From NCBI RefSeq assembly GCF_004136015.1, contig NZ_CP024866.1, positions 5,429,969-5,493,968 on the forward strand: a stretch of DNA of 64,000 nucleotides, in the 5' to 3' direction. Source of the stretch: Pseudomonas sp. ACM7 (lineage in GTDB: Bacteria > Pseudomonadota > Gammaproteobacteria > Pseudomonadales > Pseudomonadaceae). A program made the translations under genes and the position numbers. Positions 17,238-29,620 of this stretch are shown here, piece after piece (the stretch's first letter is position 1; each line of letters starts with the position of its first letter). A model generated the notes under the pieces. The model saw nothing but the letters and a program-made list of their open reading frames with translations. It made no database searches and was not told where the DNA came from.

Positions 17238-19775
17238 TCATTCCGGTTGACCGATCATCGCGCGAATCTTGTTGGCCAACAGGTCAATGGAAAAGGGCTT
17301 GGCCACCATGTCCATGCCTTCCTCCAGGAAGCCCTGGCGCTCGGCGGCTTTTTCCGCGTAACCGGTCATGAACAGCACTTTGAGTTTGGGGCGGTGCTGG
17401 CGGGCAATCTCCGCCAGTTGCCGACCGTTCATTCCTGGTAGCCCGACATCGGTGACCAGCAAATCGACCCGCAGGTCGGATTCCAGCAGGGGCAGGGCGG
17501 TCTTCGCGTCTTCTGCTTCATGGGCGTGGTAACCCAGCTCGTTGAGCAGGTCGAGCACCAGCATGCGCACCGCTGGATCGTCCTCCACCAACACCACGGT
17601 TTCACCGGCAATTGCGGCCGGCGCCTCGCTGGTGACCGGCATCAGGACGTTTTCGGGCTCTGCGGCGTGCAGCCGCGGCAGGTACAGGCGAACGCTGGTG
17701 CCCTGGTCCGGCAAGCTGAACAGGCTGACATGACCGCCCGACTGCTGGGCAAAACCATAAATCATCGACAGCCCAAGACCGGTGCCCTGGCCGATGGGTT
17801 TGGTGGTGAAGAACGGCTCGAAAGCCTTGGCCAGCACCGACGGTGTCATGCCGGTACCGTTGTCGCTGACGGCAATCATCAGATAATCCCCGGCCTTGAC
17901 CGGTTCCAGGGTGTTGATGTCACTGCTGTCGAGATAAACGTTGGCGGTTTCAATGCGCAACTCGCCGCCATCGGGCATGGCGTCCCGGGCGTTGATCACC
18001 AGATTGAGCAGGGCGTTTTCCAGCTGGCTGACGTCGGTGCTGACCGGCCAGACGTCATCGGCCAGTTGCAGTTTGAGCTCGATGTGGTCACCCTTGGTCC
18101 GACTGAGCAGGTCTTCCAGAGAATGGATCAGATCATTGGCGTTCAGCGGCTTGCGATCCAGTGACTGACGCCGGGAAAACGCCAGCAGGCGATGGGTCAG
18201 GGCGGCGGCGCGGTTGGCCGAGGACACTGCCGCCTCGGTGAAACGGCCCACCTCGGCGGCACGCCCGTCGGCGATGTAGCGCTGCATCAAGTCGAGGCCG
18301 CCGATGATCCCGGTGAGCATATTGTTGAAGTCATGGGCGATGCCGCCGGTGAGCTGGCCGAGCGCTTCCATTTTCTGCGCATGCCGCAACGCCTCTTCGG
18401 CGCGCTCGCGTTCGAACATTTCGTTCTGAAGTCGCTGGTTGGCTTCAGCCAGTTGTTGGGTGCGGGCGGCGACTCGTTCCTCAAGGGTTTCGTTGAGATT
18501 GCGCAGGGCTTCTTCAGTCTTTTTGCGCTCGGTTTCGTCAATCACAAAGATGTAGAAACCATTGACCGCGCCATCCGCACCGTGGCGCGGCAAGTAGTTC
18601 ATCAGGGCATGGCGGATGCTGCCGTCACGGTGCGGGGTGCTGATGCTGAAACAACAAGGCTTGCCGGACAGCGCCTGGGCGATGTATTCGGCGCGCAAGG
18701 CATAGGCTTCTTCACCCAGTACTTCACGGATGGTTTTGCCAAAGAGCTCCTGAGGCGTCAGCCCGTACCAGTCGAGGTAAGCCGCATTGTTCAGGCGAAA
18801 GCGTTCCTCGCGGTCCACGTAGCTGATCAGGATCGGCATGGCGTTGATGATCAGTTGCAGCTCGGTCTGACTTTGCCGCAAGGCTTGTTCTGTGTGTTTA
18901 CGTTCGGTCAGGTCCAGGGCTGCGCCTAGGAAGCGGATCGGCCGGCCATGGTGGTCCTTGTAGCAACGACCCCGGGCAAACACCCAGCGCAACTGACCGT
19001 CGGCCTGCAGCAGGCGATATTCCTCGGCGTACTCGGTGCTGTGGGTGATGGAGTGCTTGATGCTGCGGGCGACCATGGCGCGGTCTTCCGGATGCACACC
19101 CTGGAGGTAGGCGCTGATAGGCAACTGGCTGGCGAGCAGCGGGTCGATACCGTGTAACTGGGCGAAGTGGGTGTCGGCAATGAAGCGGTCTTCGTTTATG
19201 TCCCAGTCCCAGGTGCCGACGGCGTCGGTGGCCGCGAGGGCCAGTTGCAGACGCTCCTCGGTTTCGTGCTGGGCCTTGAGGCTGGCGGCCGAACGCTGCT
19301 CGAGTTCGAGGGCGATGCGTCGGCGTTCGTTGGTTTCGATGGCCGTGACCAGAATCCCGGCGACCTGGGCGCTTTCATCGCGGATGGGGCTGTAGGTCAG
19401 GTCCAGCCAGAAGTCGGAATCATGGCCATTACGCTGCAAGGTGAAGCGCTGTTCGCTGTAGGTCCGCACCTGCCCTTGTAGGACGGCGCTGTAAATGGGG
19501 TCGGTAAAGTCTTTTAACTCAGGCCAGATCAGGTGTGTCGGCTGTCCGAATGCGTGTGGATGCTTGCTGCCGGCCAGCAGGGCGAAGCCGTCGTTGTAGA
19601 TCTGCGTGAGCTGGGGGCCCCACAGCAACAGCATGGGCATCGGCGAATGAATCACGATATCCACGGCGGTTCGCAGGCTTTGCGGCCAGGTACTGGCAGC
19701 GCCCAGCGGGCTGCGTCTCCAGTCCAGTCGGGCAATCAAGGCCTGGGCATCGCTGCCGGTCGGTGATGCGTTCAT
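17238..19775 (-). CDS. Hybrid sensor histidine kinase with PAS domains and C-terminal receiver
   Basis: 845 residues. In order: an N-terminal PAS/GAF-like region ([20 protein letters not shown]), at least two more PAS domains, a coiled segment ([20 protein letters not shown]), a HisKA with phosphoryl His in [11 protein letters not shown], a HATPase with N-box [10 protein letters not shown] and G-box VSDNGTGM, and a receiver with [14 protein letters not shown]. There are no membrane segments, so it senses a cytosolic signal, possibly redox or light via PAS. ATG at 19775 has an SD (AGGAC); an in-frame start 15 nt upstream is weaker. No cognate regulator is adjacent. Confidence 0.9.
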   Translation of the reverse strand: MNASPTGSDAQALIARLDWRRSPLGAASTWPQSLRTAVDIVIHSPMPMLLLWGPQLTQIYNDGFALLAGSKHPHAFGQPTHLIWPELKDFTDPIYSAVLQGQVRTYSEQRFTLQRNGHDSDFWLDLTYSPIRDESAQVAGILVTAIETNERRRIALELEQRSAASLKAQHETEERLQLALAATDAVGTWDWDINEDRFIADTHFAQLHGIDPLLASQLPISAYLQGVHPEDRAMVARSIKHSITHSTEYAEEYRLLQADGQLRWVFARGRCYKDHHGRPIRFLGAALDLTERKHTEQALRQSQTELQLIINAMPILISYVDREERFRLNNAAYLDWYGLTPQELFGKTIREVLGEEAYALRAEYIAQALSGKPCCFSISTPHRDGSIRHALMNYLPRHGADGAVNGFYIFVIDETERKKTEEALRNLNETLEERVAARTQQLAEANQRLQNEMFERERAEEALRHAQKMEALGQLTGGIAHDFNNMLTGIIGGLDLMQRYIADGRAAEVGRFTEAAVSSANRAAALTHRLLAFSRRQSLDRKPLNANDLIHSLEDLLSRTKGDHIELKLQLADDVWPVSTDVSQLENALLNLVINARDAMPDGGELRIETANVYLDSSDINTLEPVKAGDYLMIAVSDNGTGMTPSVLAKAFEPFFTTKPIGQGTGLGLSMIYGFAQQSGGHVSLFSLPDQGTSVRLYLPRLHAAEPENVLMPVTSEAPAAIAGETVVLVEDDPAVRMLVLDLLNELGYHAHEAEDAKTALPLLESDLRVDLLVTDVGLPGMNGRQLAEIARQHRPKLKVLFMTGYAEKAAERQGFLEEGMDMVAKPFSIDLLANKIRAMIGQPE

Positions 19776-19895
19776 CAAGATGTCCTGCACTTAAGTCGGT
19801 GTAGCGGTGTCAACTATCCTTGTACCGCAGTAGACGCTGGATGATCCAATTTGGGTCATTTTTATTCACTGAATGCTTCGCGGGTGCTTTTTGCC

Positions 19896-21005
19896 ATGGA
19901 AATCGATGCACTGTTAAGGCTCCTGGCCAGCCAGAATGGCTCCGATCTTTATCTGTCTACCGGGGCGCCACCTAGCGCACGGTTCGAGGGTGTGCTCAAG
20001 CCCTTGGCCGATCAGCCGTTCAAGCCGGGAGAAGTCGGGGCCATTGCCGCGTCCATCATGGACGCCGAACAGCGTCTGGAGTTCGATCGGGACCTGGAGA
20101 TGAACCTGGCGATCTCTTTGACCGGTGTCGGGCGCTTTCGAGTGAATATCTTCAAACAACGCAACGATGTGTCGATCGTGGCGCGCAATATCAAACTCGA
20201 CATTCCGCGTTTCGAAGACCTCAAACTGCCGCCGGTGCTGCTCGAAACGGTGATGCTCAAACAAGGACTGATGCTGTTCGTCGGCGCCACCGACTCGGGC
20301 AAGTCAACCTCGCTGGCGGCATTGATCGACTACCGCAATCGCCACAGCAGCGGCCATATCATCACGATCGAAGACCCGGTCGAGTACATCCATCGGCACA
20401 AGAAGTCGATCATCAACCAGCGTGAGGTCGGCGTCGATACCCGCAGTTTTCACGCCGCATTGAAAAATACCCTACGCCAGGCACCGGACGTCGTGCTGAT
20501 CGGCGAAATTCGTGACCGCGAGACGATGGAGCATGCGCTGGCATTTGCCGATACCGGTCATCTGGTCATTTCCACCCTGCATGCCCACAACGCCCATCAG
20601 GCGCTGGACCGCATCATCAATTTCTTTCCCGAAGAACGCCGGCCGCAACTCCTGCATGACCTGGGCAATAACCTGAAAGCGTTCGTGTCCCAGCGCCTGG
20701 TGCGTACCCGTGACGGTCAACGACGGGCGGCGGTGGAAGTGATGATTGGCACGCCAACCGTCGGCGACCTGATTCGGCGCAATGAGTTTTCAGAACTGAA
20801 GGGGATCATGGAGAAGTCTTCAGAGGCGGGGATGCAGACCTTCGATGGGGCGCTGTTCGAGCTGTTTTTCGAGGGTGCGATCGATGAGGCAGAAGCGTTG
20901 AAACATGCGGATTCATTGAACAACCTGCGCCTGCGGCTGAAAATGCACGCCGAGGCCACGCCCGGCCCCCATACACCACCGGGTGAATGGGGGCTGATGG
21001 ACTGA
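19896..21005 (+). CDS. PilT/PilU family type IV pilus retraction ATPase-like protein
   Basis: 369 residues. Walker A is GATDSGKST (unusual Asp where PilT/U have Gly/Thr), an Asp box/Walker B lies around DVVLIGEIRDRETM, the His box is STLHAHN, and YRNRHSSGHIITIEDPVEYIH is present. The overall pattern is closer to PilU than to PilT. No other pilus genes are nearby, so this is an orphan copy. It may work with a pilus encoded elsewhere, possibly as an accessory retraction motor. ATG 19896 (MEIDALLRLL) matches the family N-terminus. Confidence 0.87.
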   Translation: MEIDALLRLLASQNGSDLYLSTGAPPSARFEGVLKPLADQPFKPGEVGAIAASIMDAEQRLEFDRDLEMNLAISLTGVGRFRVNIFKQRNDVSIVARNIKLDIPRFEDLKLPPVLLETVMLKQGLMLFVGATDSGKSTSLAALIDYRNRHSSGHIITIEDPVEYIHRHKKSIINQREVGVDTRSFHAALKNTLRQAPDVVLIGEIRDRETMEHALAFADTGHLVISTLHAHNAHQALDRIINFFPEERRPQLLHDLGNNLKAFVSQRLVRTRDGQRRAAVEVMIGTPTVGDLIRRNEFSELKGIMEKSSEAGMQTFDGALFELFFEGAIDEAEALKHADSLNNLRLRLKMHAEATPGPHTPPGEWGLMD

Positions 21006-21296
21006 CCCCACAGGAGTTGGTTGTCGCAGGTGTTGTCGGTGAGAAGAATTAAAGCATGCTGATTGTTGACTAATAGCCTGAAGTTGTATCTGAAACTTCA
21101 GGGAGGTGCCACTTCTGTAAGTTACTTGATTTTCGGAGCGCGGGACTTGATGGACTGATTATTGGCTGGCTAGTTGTACTATGGTTGGTCTGTCGGAAAT
21201 GTTACTTAATAGATTGGCGGTGGATTGCTCGGCCTGAGCAAGTAAGATCTGCCTGGACTGAATAAGTCATTCAGTTAATTTATTAAGGGTTGGGCT
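21006..21296. other. AT-rich 291-bp intergenic region with several dyads upstream of the toxin-like gene
   Basis: It contains CCTGAAGTT/AACTTCAGG (about 21.07 kb), TTGCTC-GGCCT-GAGCAA, and ACTGAAT-AAGTC-ATTCAGT 20-40 nt before the start codon. It is noticeably AT-richer than the surroundings. The last dyad overlaps the likely promoter/5' leader and may be an operator. No small ORF was convincing. Confidence 0.5.
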
Positions 21297-24200
21297 ATGC
21301 ATTTTGAATTAAAGGATAAGTTCTATAAGCCTCTGGGTGATTTCGGCAGAGAGGAGCAGTTGCGTCAAGACGCGGATGCAGCTGAGCGGAAATTGATTTT
21401 GGTCAATCTGAAAGCTTGTCTGGCAGATTACAGTGACGACGAAACAATAGACTGGTTTAACTACGAGATGGAGTTGCAGAAGGGCTCCTCTTTGTATGAG
21501 GTCTATGTGCCGGGAAGCGTTCTGATGAACGAATTGCTCAGTACGGTTGCAATAAGAAGCGCACTAACCCAGGAAAATATGAGTGACGCCGAACTTATTC
21601 GTGTTACCCATTCTGGCAAGCTGGAAGTGTTTGATGGTCATGATTGGAGAGATTTCGTCGCGCTGGGATATGTTGCCCACTCTAAGGCTACCCGAGATTC
21701 AATGGGGATCTTGGCGGACATTGCCAAAGAGGCCGGAGGTTGCCTGTGGGCGGACAACATTGTGAATATCGATCAGTGGCTTGAATTCTATGGCTTCGAT
21801 GTGCCAAAGACCGTTGCGCAGGTCAGAAACCTGATCGGCTACTTCGAGTTTGACTGTCCTGAAATCGATCATTTTGGCAATTATTGGGGGCAGATCATCA
21901 CCGATGATCAATCGTTGATCGTATTGTCCGCCGAGCAACTTAGGGATATTCGTCAGACCACTGAAAAACTTATAGCTCCGGACAAAAAGCTGCTGGACAA
22001 ACTGTACCGCGAAACGGGTGGCACTATTGCAACGCACGATAACGCCGCCGAACGTATCGTTCAGTTGGTCACGCATCCGGCGGCCCAAGCCTGCGCCACG
22101 AAACTCCTGAAGGAACTGAACTGGTTCGGTGGAACATCCGGGCAAGACGTCTCTGCACAGGATCTTGGGCAACTATTGATAACGGTTATTTTGCTGGAAC
22201 TGGATCCGCACATTGGTAACGCTCAAGCCAGAAAGAGTATCGGCGCGTTCGATTTGTATGCACCGACCAATGTCGAACGATCTTCGTCGGTCGTGCGCAA
22301 GGAGCTGGAAACCTTTCTACACACCAAAGGCTGGGTGAATCCTGTCGTGGCGCCATTGGCATCGCACCTGCTGCTGGCGGAAATCGCGCCAGAATTTCTG
22401 GTCAAGGGTGTCCCGTCGTCGCTGATGATGGGTTCGGTTGGCTGGGTGTCCTTCTGCGTTGGAGTTGCCCTGGTGGAAGCGGTCACCAAGGGAGCTTCGC
22501 GGGTTTTGACGTATACGCAGATTATGGCGTATGCCGAACTGGAGCCAGTCAGTGATCCGCTGGCACGTCTGCGGGATTTGGCAATGCTCGATCCAATCGT
22601 TGACTGGGCCCTGATTAATGACGTGGTGACGACAACGGAACTTAAGCAAGCGGAAAAGGAAACGACTGAGCGGGCAATGACAGTGTTCGAGGAGTACGTG
22701 GACGGCACGCACCTTGCCCGCGCCTATACCAGCTCCATTCCAAGCAGAAAAGACATCGCACGGGCAGCTGTGACGAAAGCCGCGCCAACTTGTGATTTCC
22801 TGGAAGATAAAATTATCTATCAGCAACCCGGCCTATATGCCTCACCTACCGCTATGTCCATGGTCGACCTGCATATGTCCGGTGACCTGGTGGGTGGCCT
22901 CTGGGATCTGCGTGCGGTTTTCCCCAACCCCTACTCTAACGCACCCAATTTGCATGGAAATATTACCAATCATAAAAATAAAAGTTTCTATGATCCATCC
23001 GTACTCAGCATTCACGATCGTTATCCGAGGCTGCGGCGGCTGGCGCCCAATAATGATGAGTATCACCGCCAACTGCGGGGTTACCTCGGCAATTTGAATA
23101 ATGCTGTGATCAGAAATGTGAAGATGGCCCTTTCACACATGCCTCCCTTCGATCTGGAAACCTTTCTGAAAGGCAAGATCACCTTCTTTACCCTTCGCAG
23201 CCCGGCGATAGAGACATCCTCCAACCGTTTTGGGGGCCCGTTGATACTTGAAACAGACTATGAAACCCAACAAGGAAAAGATGCTGTCACGGGGCGTTTT
23301 GGTATTGTCATGTGCGCTTCTCATGGAAACACTGTTACGTGCTATGAACTGTTTACCTTGCGTGGTGAACTACGTAGAAACAACACGCTTGGTGCGCTGA
23401 TCGCCAACACGGGAAAATTGCAGGGCGCCGCCAGAGTGGATTTTAAGGGTGGTCTGAAAGCGCAACAGGTACCGACGGATCCAGAACGATTACCGATTAT
23501 CCTTAGTGAATACACTCATGGTCTTCTAGAGTCCAGTTCGGCCAGCAGTAGCGTGGCGATAATTGACAAGTTGGGTGAACTTGCCGCGCCTACTACGCCG
23601 TCGGAGCGGAAGCAGAGTGTTTATCAAAATTTTGATAATTCGCAGCTTGTTCGAATTGCCAGGTTCATCGTCAACAATCGTCCGATGATGACGTTTGACG
23701 AGCTTGAAGCAGCCGCCACTGTGCCAACAGTGCTTGAAAGCCAGCGCAAAAAAGGCGAAGAAACTGCGGCGTATATTGTCGATCTGGTAGTTCCCTTTAA
23801 AAAGTGCATCGAGGATCTATCTTCCGGGGAGCACAATAAGATGGTCGATGGGATGTATGGCTGCGTTATGGATGTCATCGCAGTGGGTGGGGCGTTTGTG
23901 GGGGCTGGCGCCAAAGCACTGAGCATCTCGGCGAAGGCTATCTCCACGGCTTCCAAAGCCGTCCGCCTGACCAAGCTCGCTTTCGTCACATCTGTTTCCC
24001 TCTTCAACCCCGTGGATGGCGTGCCTACGGCATTTTTCGGAGCCGGGAAACTCGTCCATAAGGGGGCGCTACGCTTTAACAGGCAGGCTCAAGAGATGCT
24101 CGGACTGGCGCAATCCCAGTTGCGCAAACTCAATGGCCGTCATAAAACCTACGACCTGGCTCGCGCAGCCAATAGCGCCGATACCACCGGACAGGGTACC

Positions 24201-25151
24201 TGGCGACCCCGTGGTGCAACCGGTGACGCGCTAACGGTGGTGGCCCGGCGTAACGGCCACCAATGGTATGCCCTTGATCGACTGGGCAAACCCTGGGGAC
24301 CAAAACTGAACAACTTCACCTTTCAGGCACCTATCCAGTTGCCGCGATTCAGTAAGACATTGCCCGTCAGCTATACCCGACGGTTCATTGAGCAAAGCTT
24401 GCCGCTGGCGCGTACAAAAATCGAAAACGCGATCAACGTCTTGACCAGTCTTGACTTAACGAAGGAACGTAACGCAATCATCAAGGTATTGCTGGGAAGC
24501 AACTCGAGCGATGCATTCGAACGGTTGGTGAACTATCTGAGATTGGTCAGGGCAGACTTTGCAGGTCTTTCCCTCAGTAATATTTTTCTCGATCCGCTCA
24601 AGAACACTAACAATATTGCTGCTTTCAACATGGACGCTTACAAGCAATGGAAAGATGCAAAAGACCAATCCGACACGAAATTCATCGAAATCTATACGCC
24701 CAATATCAACAAGCACTTCATCGGTCTGGGCTTCAACCATGACGTCGTGGCAGACGACTTGATTCATGAGGTGTTCCACGGTGCTGCACAGACTGATGAT
24801 GTCAGCTATGCCCGCGATGCGGGACGCAACGGCGAAAGAGGGCAATTGCTGGATGTGGCTCCACTGCTGAACTTGGCGTCGGGACGTTTGCCGGTTACGG
24901 ATGAGGGCCGTGCCTGTCACGCCAGTTCCAAAGCCTTTGAAAATGCTGACTCACTGGCTGTGACCACCTCGCTGCTGAGCCAGCTGTATACGGACAAGGG
25001 TAGTTACGAACTCAATATGTCCACCCTGCGCGGCGCGCTTGAAGCAAACACCGGTAGCGCAATTGACGAGCCGGTTCTGATCACTCTGAACAACTCTATT
25101 GCGCCGAATCCTGCCAGTGGAAGGCGCCCACCTGGTTCGCATATGGATTAA
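21297..25151 (+). CDS. Large toxin-like protein with C-terminal aspzincin-type (M35-like) metallopeptidase signature
   Basis: 1284 residues, AT-richer in codon use than its neighbours. The N-terminal roughly 800 residues are not recognised but resemble the large dermonecrotic-toxin-like proteins of pseudomonads. Hydrophobic stretches occur near 371-402 (SLMMGSVGWVSFCVGVALVE) and 850-885 (AVGGAFVGAGAKALS), possible translocation helices. Near the C-terminus lie HEVFH (1157-1161), QTDDVSYA (1165-1172) and NADSLA (1216-1221). These match the HExxH, (G)TxxDxxY and NADSY-type elements of the aspzincin/deuterolysin group. There is no Sec signal peptide and no secretion gene next to it. The export route, immunity and target are unknown. 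Confidence 0.75.
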   Translation: MHFELKDKFYKPLGDFGREEQLRQDADAAERKLILVNLKACLADYSDDETIDWFNYEMELQKGSSLYEVYVPGSVLMNELLSTVAIRSALTQENMSDAELIRVTHSGKLEVFDGHDWRDFVALGYVAHSKATRDSMGILADIAKEAGGCLWADNIVNIDQWLEFYGFDVPKTVAQVRNLIGYFEFDCPEIDHFGNYWGQIITDDQSLIVLSAEQLRDIRQTTEKLIAPDKKLLDKLYRETGGTIATHDNAAERIVQLVTHPAAQACATKLLKELNWFGGTSGQDVSAQDLGQLLITVILLELDPHIGNAQARKSIGAFDLYAPTNVERSSSVVRKELETFLHTKGWVNPVVAPLASHLLLAEIAPEFLVKGVPSSLMMGSVGWVSFCVGVALVEAVTKGASRVLTYTQIMAYAELEPVSDPLARLRDLAMLDPIVDWALINDVVTTTELKQAEKETTERAMTVFEEYVDGTHLARAYTSSIPSRKDIARAAVTKAAPTCDFLEDKIIYQQPGLYASPTAMSMVDLHMSGDLVGGLWDLRAVFPNPYSNAPNLHGNITNHKNKSFYDPSVLSIHDRYPRLRRLAPNNDEYHRQLRGYLGNLNNAVIRNVKMALSHMPPFDLETFLKGKITFFTLRSPAIETSSNRFGGPLILETDYETQQGKDAVTGRFGIVMCASHGNTVTCYELFTLRGELRRNNTLGALIANTGKLQGAARVDFKGGLKAQQVPTDPERLPIILSEYTHGLLESSSASSSVAIIDKLGELAAPTTPSERKQSVYQNFDNSQLVRIARFIVNNRPMMTFDELEAAATVPTVLESQRKKGEETAAYIVDLVVPFKKCIEDLSSGEHNKMVDGMYGCVMDVIAVGGAFVGAGAKALSISAKAISTASKAVRLTKLAFVTSVSLFNPVDGVPTAFFGAGKLVHKGALRFNRQAQEMLGLAQSQLRKLNGRHKTYDLARAANSADTTGQGTWRPRGATGDALTVVARRNGHQWYALDRLGKPWGPKLNNFTFQAPIQLPRFSKTLPVSYTRRFIEQSLPLARTKIENAINVLTSLDLTKERNAIIKVLLGSNSSDAFERLVNYLRLVRADFAGLSLSNIFLDPLKNTNNIAAFNMDAYKQWKDAKDQSDTKFIEIYTPNINKHFIGLGFNHDVVADDLIHEVFHGAAQTDDVSYARDAGRNGERGQLLDVAPLLNLASGRLPVTDEGRACHASSKAFENADSLAVTTSLLSQLYTDKGSYELNMSTLRGALEANTGSAIDEPVLITLNNSIAPNPASGRRPPGSHMD

Positions 25152-25170
25152 CGCACACCCGCATGATCGT

Positions 25171-27126
<1,956 letters not shown>

Positions 27127-27156
27127 GGCTTGCCTCTTCTTCTATCTTCAGATCCA

Positions 27157-27248
27157 TTCGCGGGCAAGCCACGCTCCCACAGGGTTTGTGTCGAACCCTA
27201 ATCCTGCGCCAACCACAAAAACCTGTGGGAGCGTGGCTTGCCCGCGAT
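27157..27248. repeat. REP pair (CGGGCAAGCCACGCTCCCACAG variant)
   Basis: CATTCGCGGGCAAGCCACGCTCCCACAGG and the inverted CCTGTGGGAGCGTGGCTTGCCCGCGATG flank about 40 nt. The variant core TGGCTTGCC differs from the GAGCTTGCTC type elsewhere. Confidence 0.85.
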
Positions 27249-27274
27249 GAACGATAACGCGGTCTAACGTCAGA

Positions 27275-28048
27275 TCACTGCGCCAACCACCCACCATCAA
27301 TATTCCACGCCGCGCCACGCACCTGGCTACCGGCCTCACTGCACAAAAACAGCACCAGTTCGCCCAATTGTGGCGGCGTCACAAACTCCAGAGAAGGCTG
27401 TTTCTCGGCCAGCAAGTCATGTTGCGCCTGTTGCGGGTCGATCCCTTTGGCGATGCGGTCATCAATCTGCTTCTGCACCAGTGGCGTCAGCACCCAACCC
27501 GGGCAGATGGCGTTGCAGGTGACGTTGGTGGTGGCGGTTTCCAGCCCGACCACCTTGGTCAAACCGATGACGCCATGCTTGGCCGCCACGTAAGCCGCCT
27601 TGCCCACCGAGCCGACCTGACCGTGCACCGAGGCGATGTTGATGATCCGGCCCCAGCCCTTGTCGCGCATACCGGGCAGGCTTAGGCGAGTGCTGTGAAA
27701 CACCGACGACAGGTTGATCGCAATGATCGAATCCCAACGTTCCACCGGGAACTCTTCCACCGGCGCCACATGCTGAATACCGGCGTTGTTGACCAGGATG
27801 TCCACGCCGCCGAACTCACGCTCGGCGTAGGCGATCATGTCGGCGATCTGCTCAGGGTTGCTCACGTCAGCCGGGTGATGGCCGACCTTGCCGCCGAATT
27901 GCTCGACCTCGGCAATCACTTTGGACGCATCACCGAAACCGTTGAGGATCAGGTTGGCGCCAGCCTTGGCCAGGCTGAGGGCGATGCCCAGGCCGATACC
28001 GCTGGTGGAACCGGTGACCAGTGCAGTCTTGCCCGAAAGAGTCGTCAT
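27275..28048 (-). CDS. 3-hydroxybutyrate dehydrogenase (SDR)
   Basis: 257 residues of the short-chain dehydrogenase family. The NAD site is GKTALVTGSTSGIGLGI, then NNAGIQH, the catalytic Ser of IINIASVHG, and YVAAKHG. The C-terminus is GAAWNIDGGWLAQ. It oxidises (R)-3-hydroxybutyrate to acetoacetate. It lies 7 nt downstream of the permease gene, so the two are co-transcribed. MTTLSGKTALV is chosen as start because the longer form would begin inside the upstream spacer. Confidence 0.93.
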   Translation of the reverse strand: MTTLSGKTALVTGSTSGIGLGIALSLAKAGANLILNGFGDASKVIAEVEQFGGKVGHHPADVSNPEQIADMIAYAEREFGGVDILVNNAGIQHVAPVEEFPVERWDSIIAINLSSVFHSTRLSLPGMRDKGWGRIINIASVHGQVGSVGKAAYVAAKHGVIGLTKVVGLETATTNVTCNAICPGWVLTPLVQKQIDDRIAKGIDPQQAQHDLLAEKQPSLEFVTPPQLGELVLFLCSEAGSQVRGAAWNIDGGWLAQ

Positions 28049-28055
28049 GAATACC

Positions 28056-29447
28056 TCACACAATGCCAGTGGCGTAGAAAGTACCGATCACCACAAAAAC
28101 CGCCAGGGTCTTGATCAGCGTAATACAGAAAATGTCTTTGTAGGCTTCGCGGTGGGTCAGGCCGGTGACCGCCAGCAAGGTAATCACCGCGCCGTTGTGC
28201 GGCAGGGTGTCCATGCCGCCACTGGCCATCGCGGCCACCCGGTGCAGCACTTCCAGCGGGATGTTGGCGGCGTGGGCCGCTGCGATGAAGTCATTGGCCA
28301 TGGCCGCCAGCGCAATGCTCATACCGCCCGACGCCGAACCGGTAATGCCGGCCAGCAGGGTCACTGTGATCGCTTCGTTGACCAGCGGATTGGGAATGCT
28401 CTTGAGCCAGTCGGCCAATACCAGGAAGCCCGGCAAGGAGGCGATCACCGCACCAAAGCCGTACTCCGATGCGGTGTTCATCGCCGCCAGCAACGAACCG
28501 CTGACCGCGCTTCGACTGCCTTCAGCCAACTTGCCGCGAATCGCCTGGAAGCCGAACACCAACACCATGATGATGCCGACCAGCAGGGCGGCCTGCACCG
28601 CCCAGATCGCGGTGAGCTTGGCGATGTCGGTGGTCACCGGCGCGGCCATGCCCGGCAGCGCGAGGCTGTGGGTCTTGCCATACCACTGCGGAATCCACTG
28701 GGTGAACAGCAGGTTCATGATGCCGACGGCCAGCAGCGGTGACACGGCGATCCACGGGTTGGGCAGTTTGATGTCGGCAGCGGTTTCCGGCTCGTTGCGC
28801 AGTTCGGTGCCATAACCCTCACCGGCGCGCTGAGCCTTATTGCGCTGACGCTGGAGAAACAGCATGCCGGCGCAGACCACGAAGATCGCGCCGATCAGGC
28901 CCAACCAGGGCGCGGCCCAGGCGGTGGTGTTGAAGAAGGTGCTGGGGATGATGTTCTGGATTTGCGGGGTGCCGGGCAGGGCGTCCATGGTGAACGAGAA
29001 GGCACCGAGGGCGATGGTCGCCGGGATGAGTCGCTTGGGAATATTGCTCTGGCGGAACATTTCAGCGGCAAACGGGTAGACCGCGAACACCACCACGAAC
29101 AGCGACACGCCGCCATAAGTCAGCAGGGCGCAGACCAGTACGATCACTAGCATCGCCTGACTCGTGCCGAGCAGGCGAATCGCCGCTGCGACGATGGAGC
29201 GCGAAAAGCCCGACAGCTCGATCAGCTTGCCGAACACTGCACCGAGCAGGAATACCGGGAAATACAGTTTGATGAAGCCGACCATTTTCTCCATGAACAC
29301 CCCGGTGAAGGCGGGGGCGACGGCGGAAGGGTCGGTGAGCAGCACGGCGCCGAGGGCGGCAATCGGGGCAAAGAGGATAACGCTGTAGCCACGGTAAGCC
29401 GCGAGCATTAGCAGCGTGAGGGCTGCCAAGGCAATGATCACACTCAT
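28056..29447 (-). CDS. GntP/CitM-type permease, probable 3-hydroxybutyrate transporter
   Basis: 463 residues, about 12 membrane segments, organic-anion permease family. Gly/Ser-rich loops (LLAGITGSASGGMSIAL and MASGGMDTLPHNGAVITLL) are typical. It is first in the operon with 3-hydroxybutyrate dehydrogenase and is preceded by a sigma-54 promoter, with the sigma-54 activator encoded upstream. The arrangement equals the P. aeruginosa PA2003-PA2005 region. The substrate assignment is by context. Confidence 0.88.
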   Translation of the reverse strand: MSVIIALAALTLLMLAAYRGYSVILFAPIAALGAVLLTDPSAVAPAFTGVFMEKMVGFIKLYFPVFLLGAVFGKLIELSGFSRSIVAAAIRLLGTSQAMLVIVLVCALLTYGGVSLFVVVFAVYPFAAEMFRQSNIPKRLIPATIALGAFSFTMDALPGTPQIQNIIPSTFFNTTAWAAPWLGLIGAIFVVCAGMLFLQRQRNKAQRAGEGYGTELRNEPETAADIKLPNPWIAVSPLLAVGIMNLLFTQWIPQWYGKTHSLALPGMAAPVTTDIAKLTAIWAVQAALLVGIIMVLVFGFQAIRGKLAEGSRSAVSGSLLAAMNTASEYGFGAVIASLPGFLVLADWLKSIPNPLVNEAITVTLLAGITGSASGGMSIALAAMANDFIAAAHAANIPLEVLHRVAAMASGGMDTLPHNGAVITLLAVTGLTHREAYKDIFCITLIKTLAVFVVIGTFYATGIV

Positions 29448-29504
29448 GGTGTGTCTCCTGGATTGTTATTTTTGTAGGGTGGAACTGTTGTGGGAGAGGG
29501 CTAT

Positions 29505-29520
29505 AGCGAGTTTCGTGCCA
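29505..29520 (-). promoter_or_regulatory. Sigma-54 promoter of the permease-dehydrogenase operon
   Basis: On the minus strand TGGCACG-AAAC-TCGCT: a perfect -24 element and a -12 element with conserved GC (one mismatch to TTGCW), at exact spacing. It sits about 60 nt before the permease ATG, and the neighbouring gene encodes a sigma-54 activator. An ACATA...TATGT dyad 20-35 nt further upstream could be an activator site, but this is weak. Confidence 0.78.
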
Positions 29521-29620
29521 TACACGCAAGCTATTGAAACATAAGAATATATGTAGATTGTTTGAGTTGGGTTTTAGTTGGGTGTCTCTAGTTTGAGACT
29601 TTTATCGGTATTGCCGGCCT

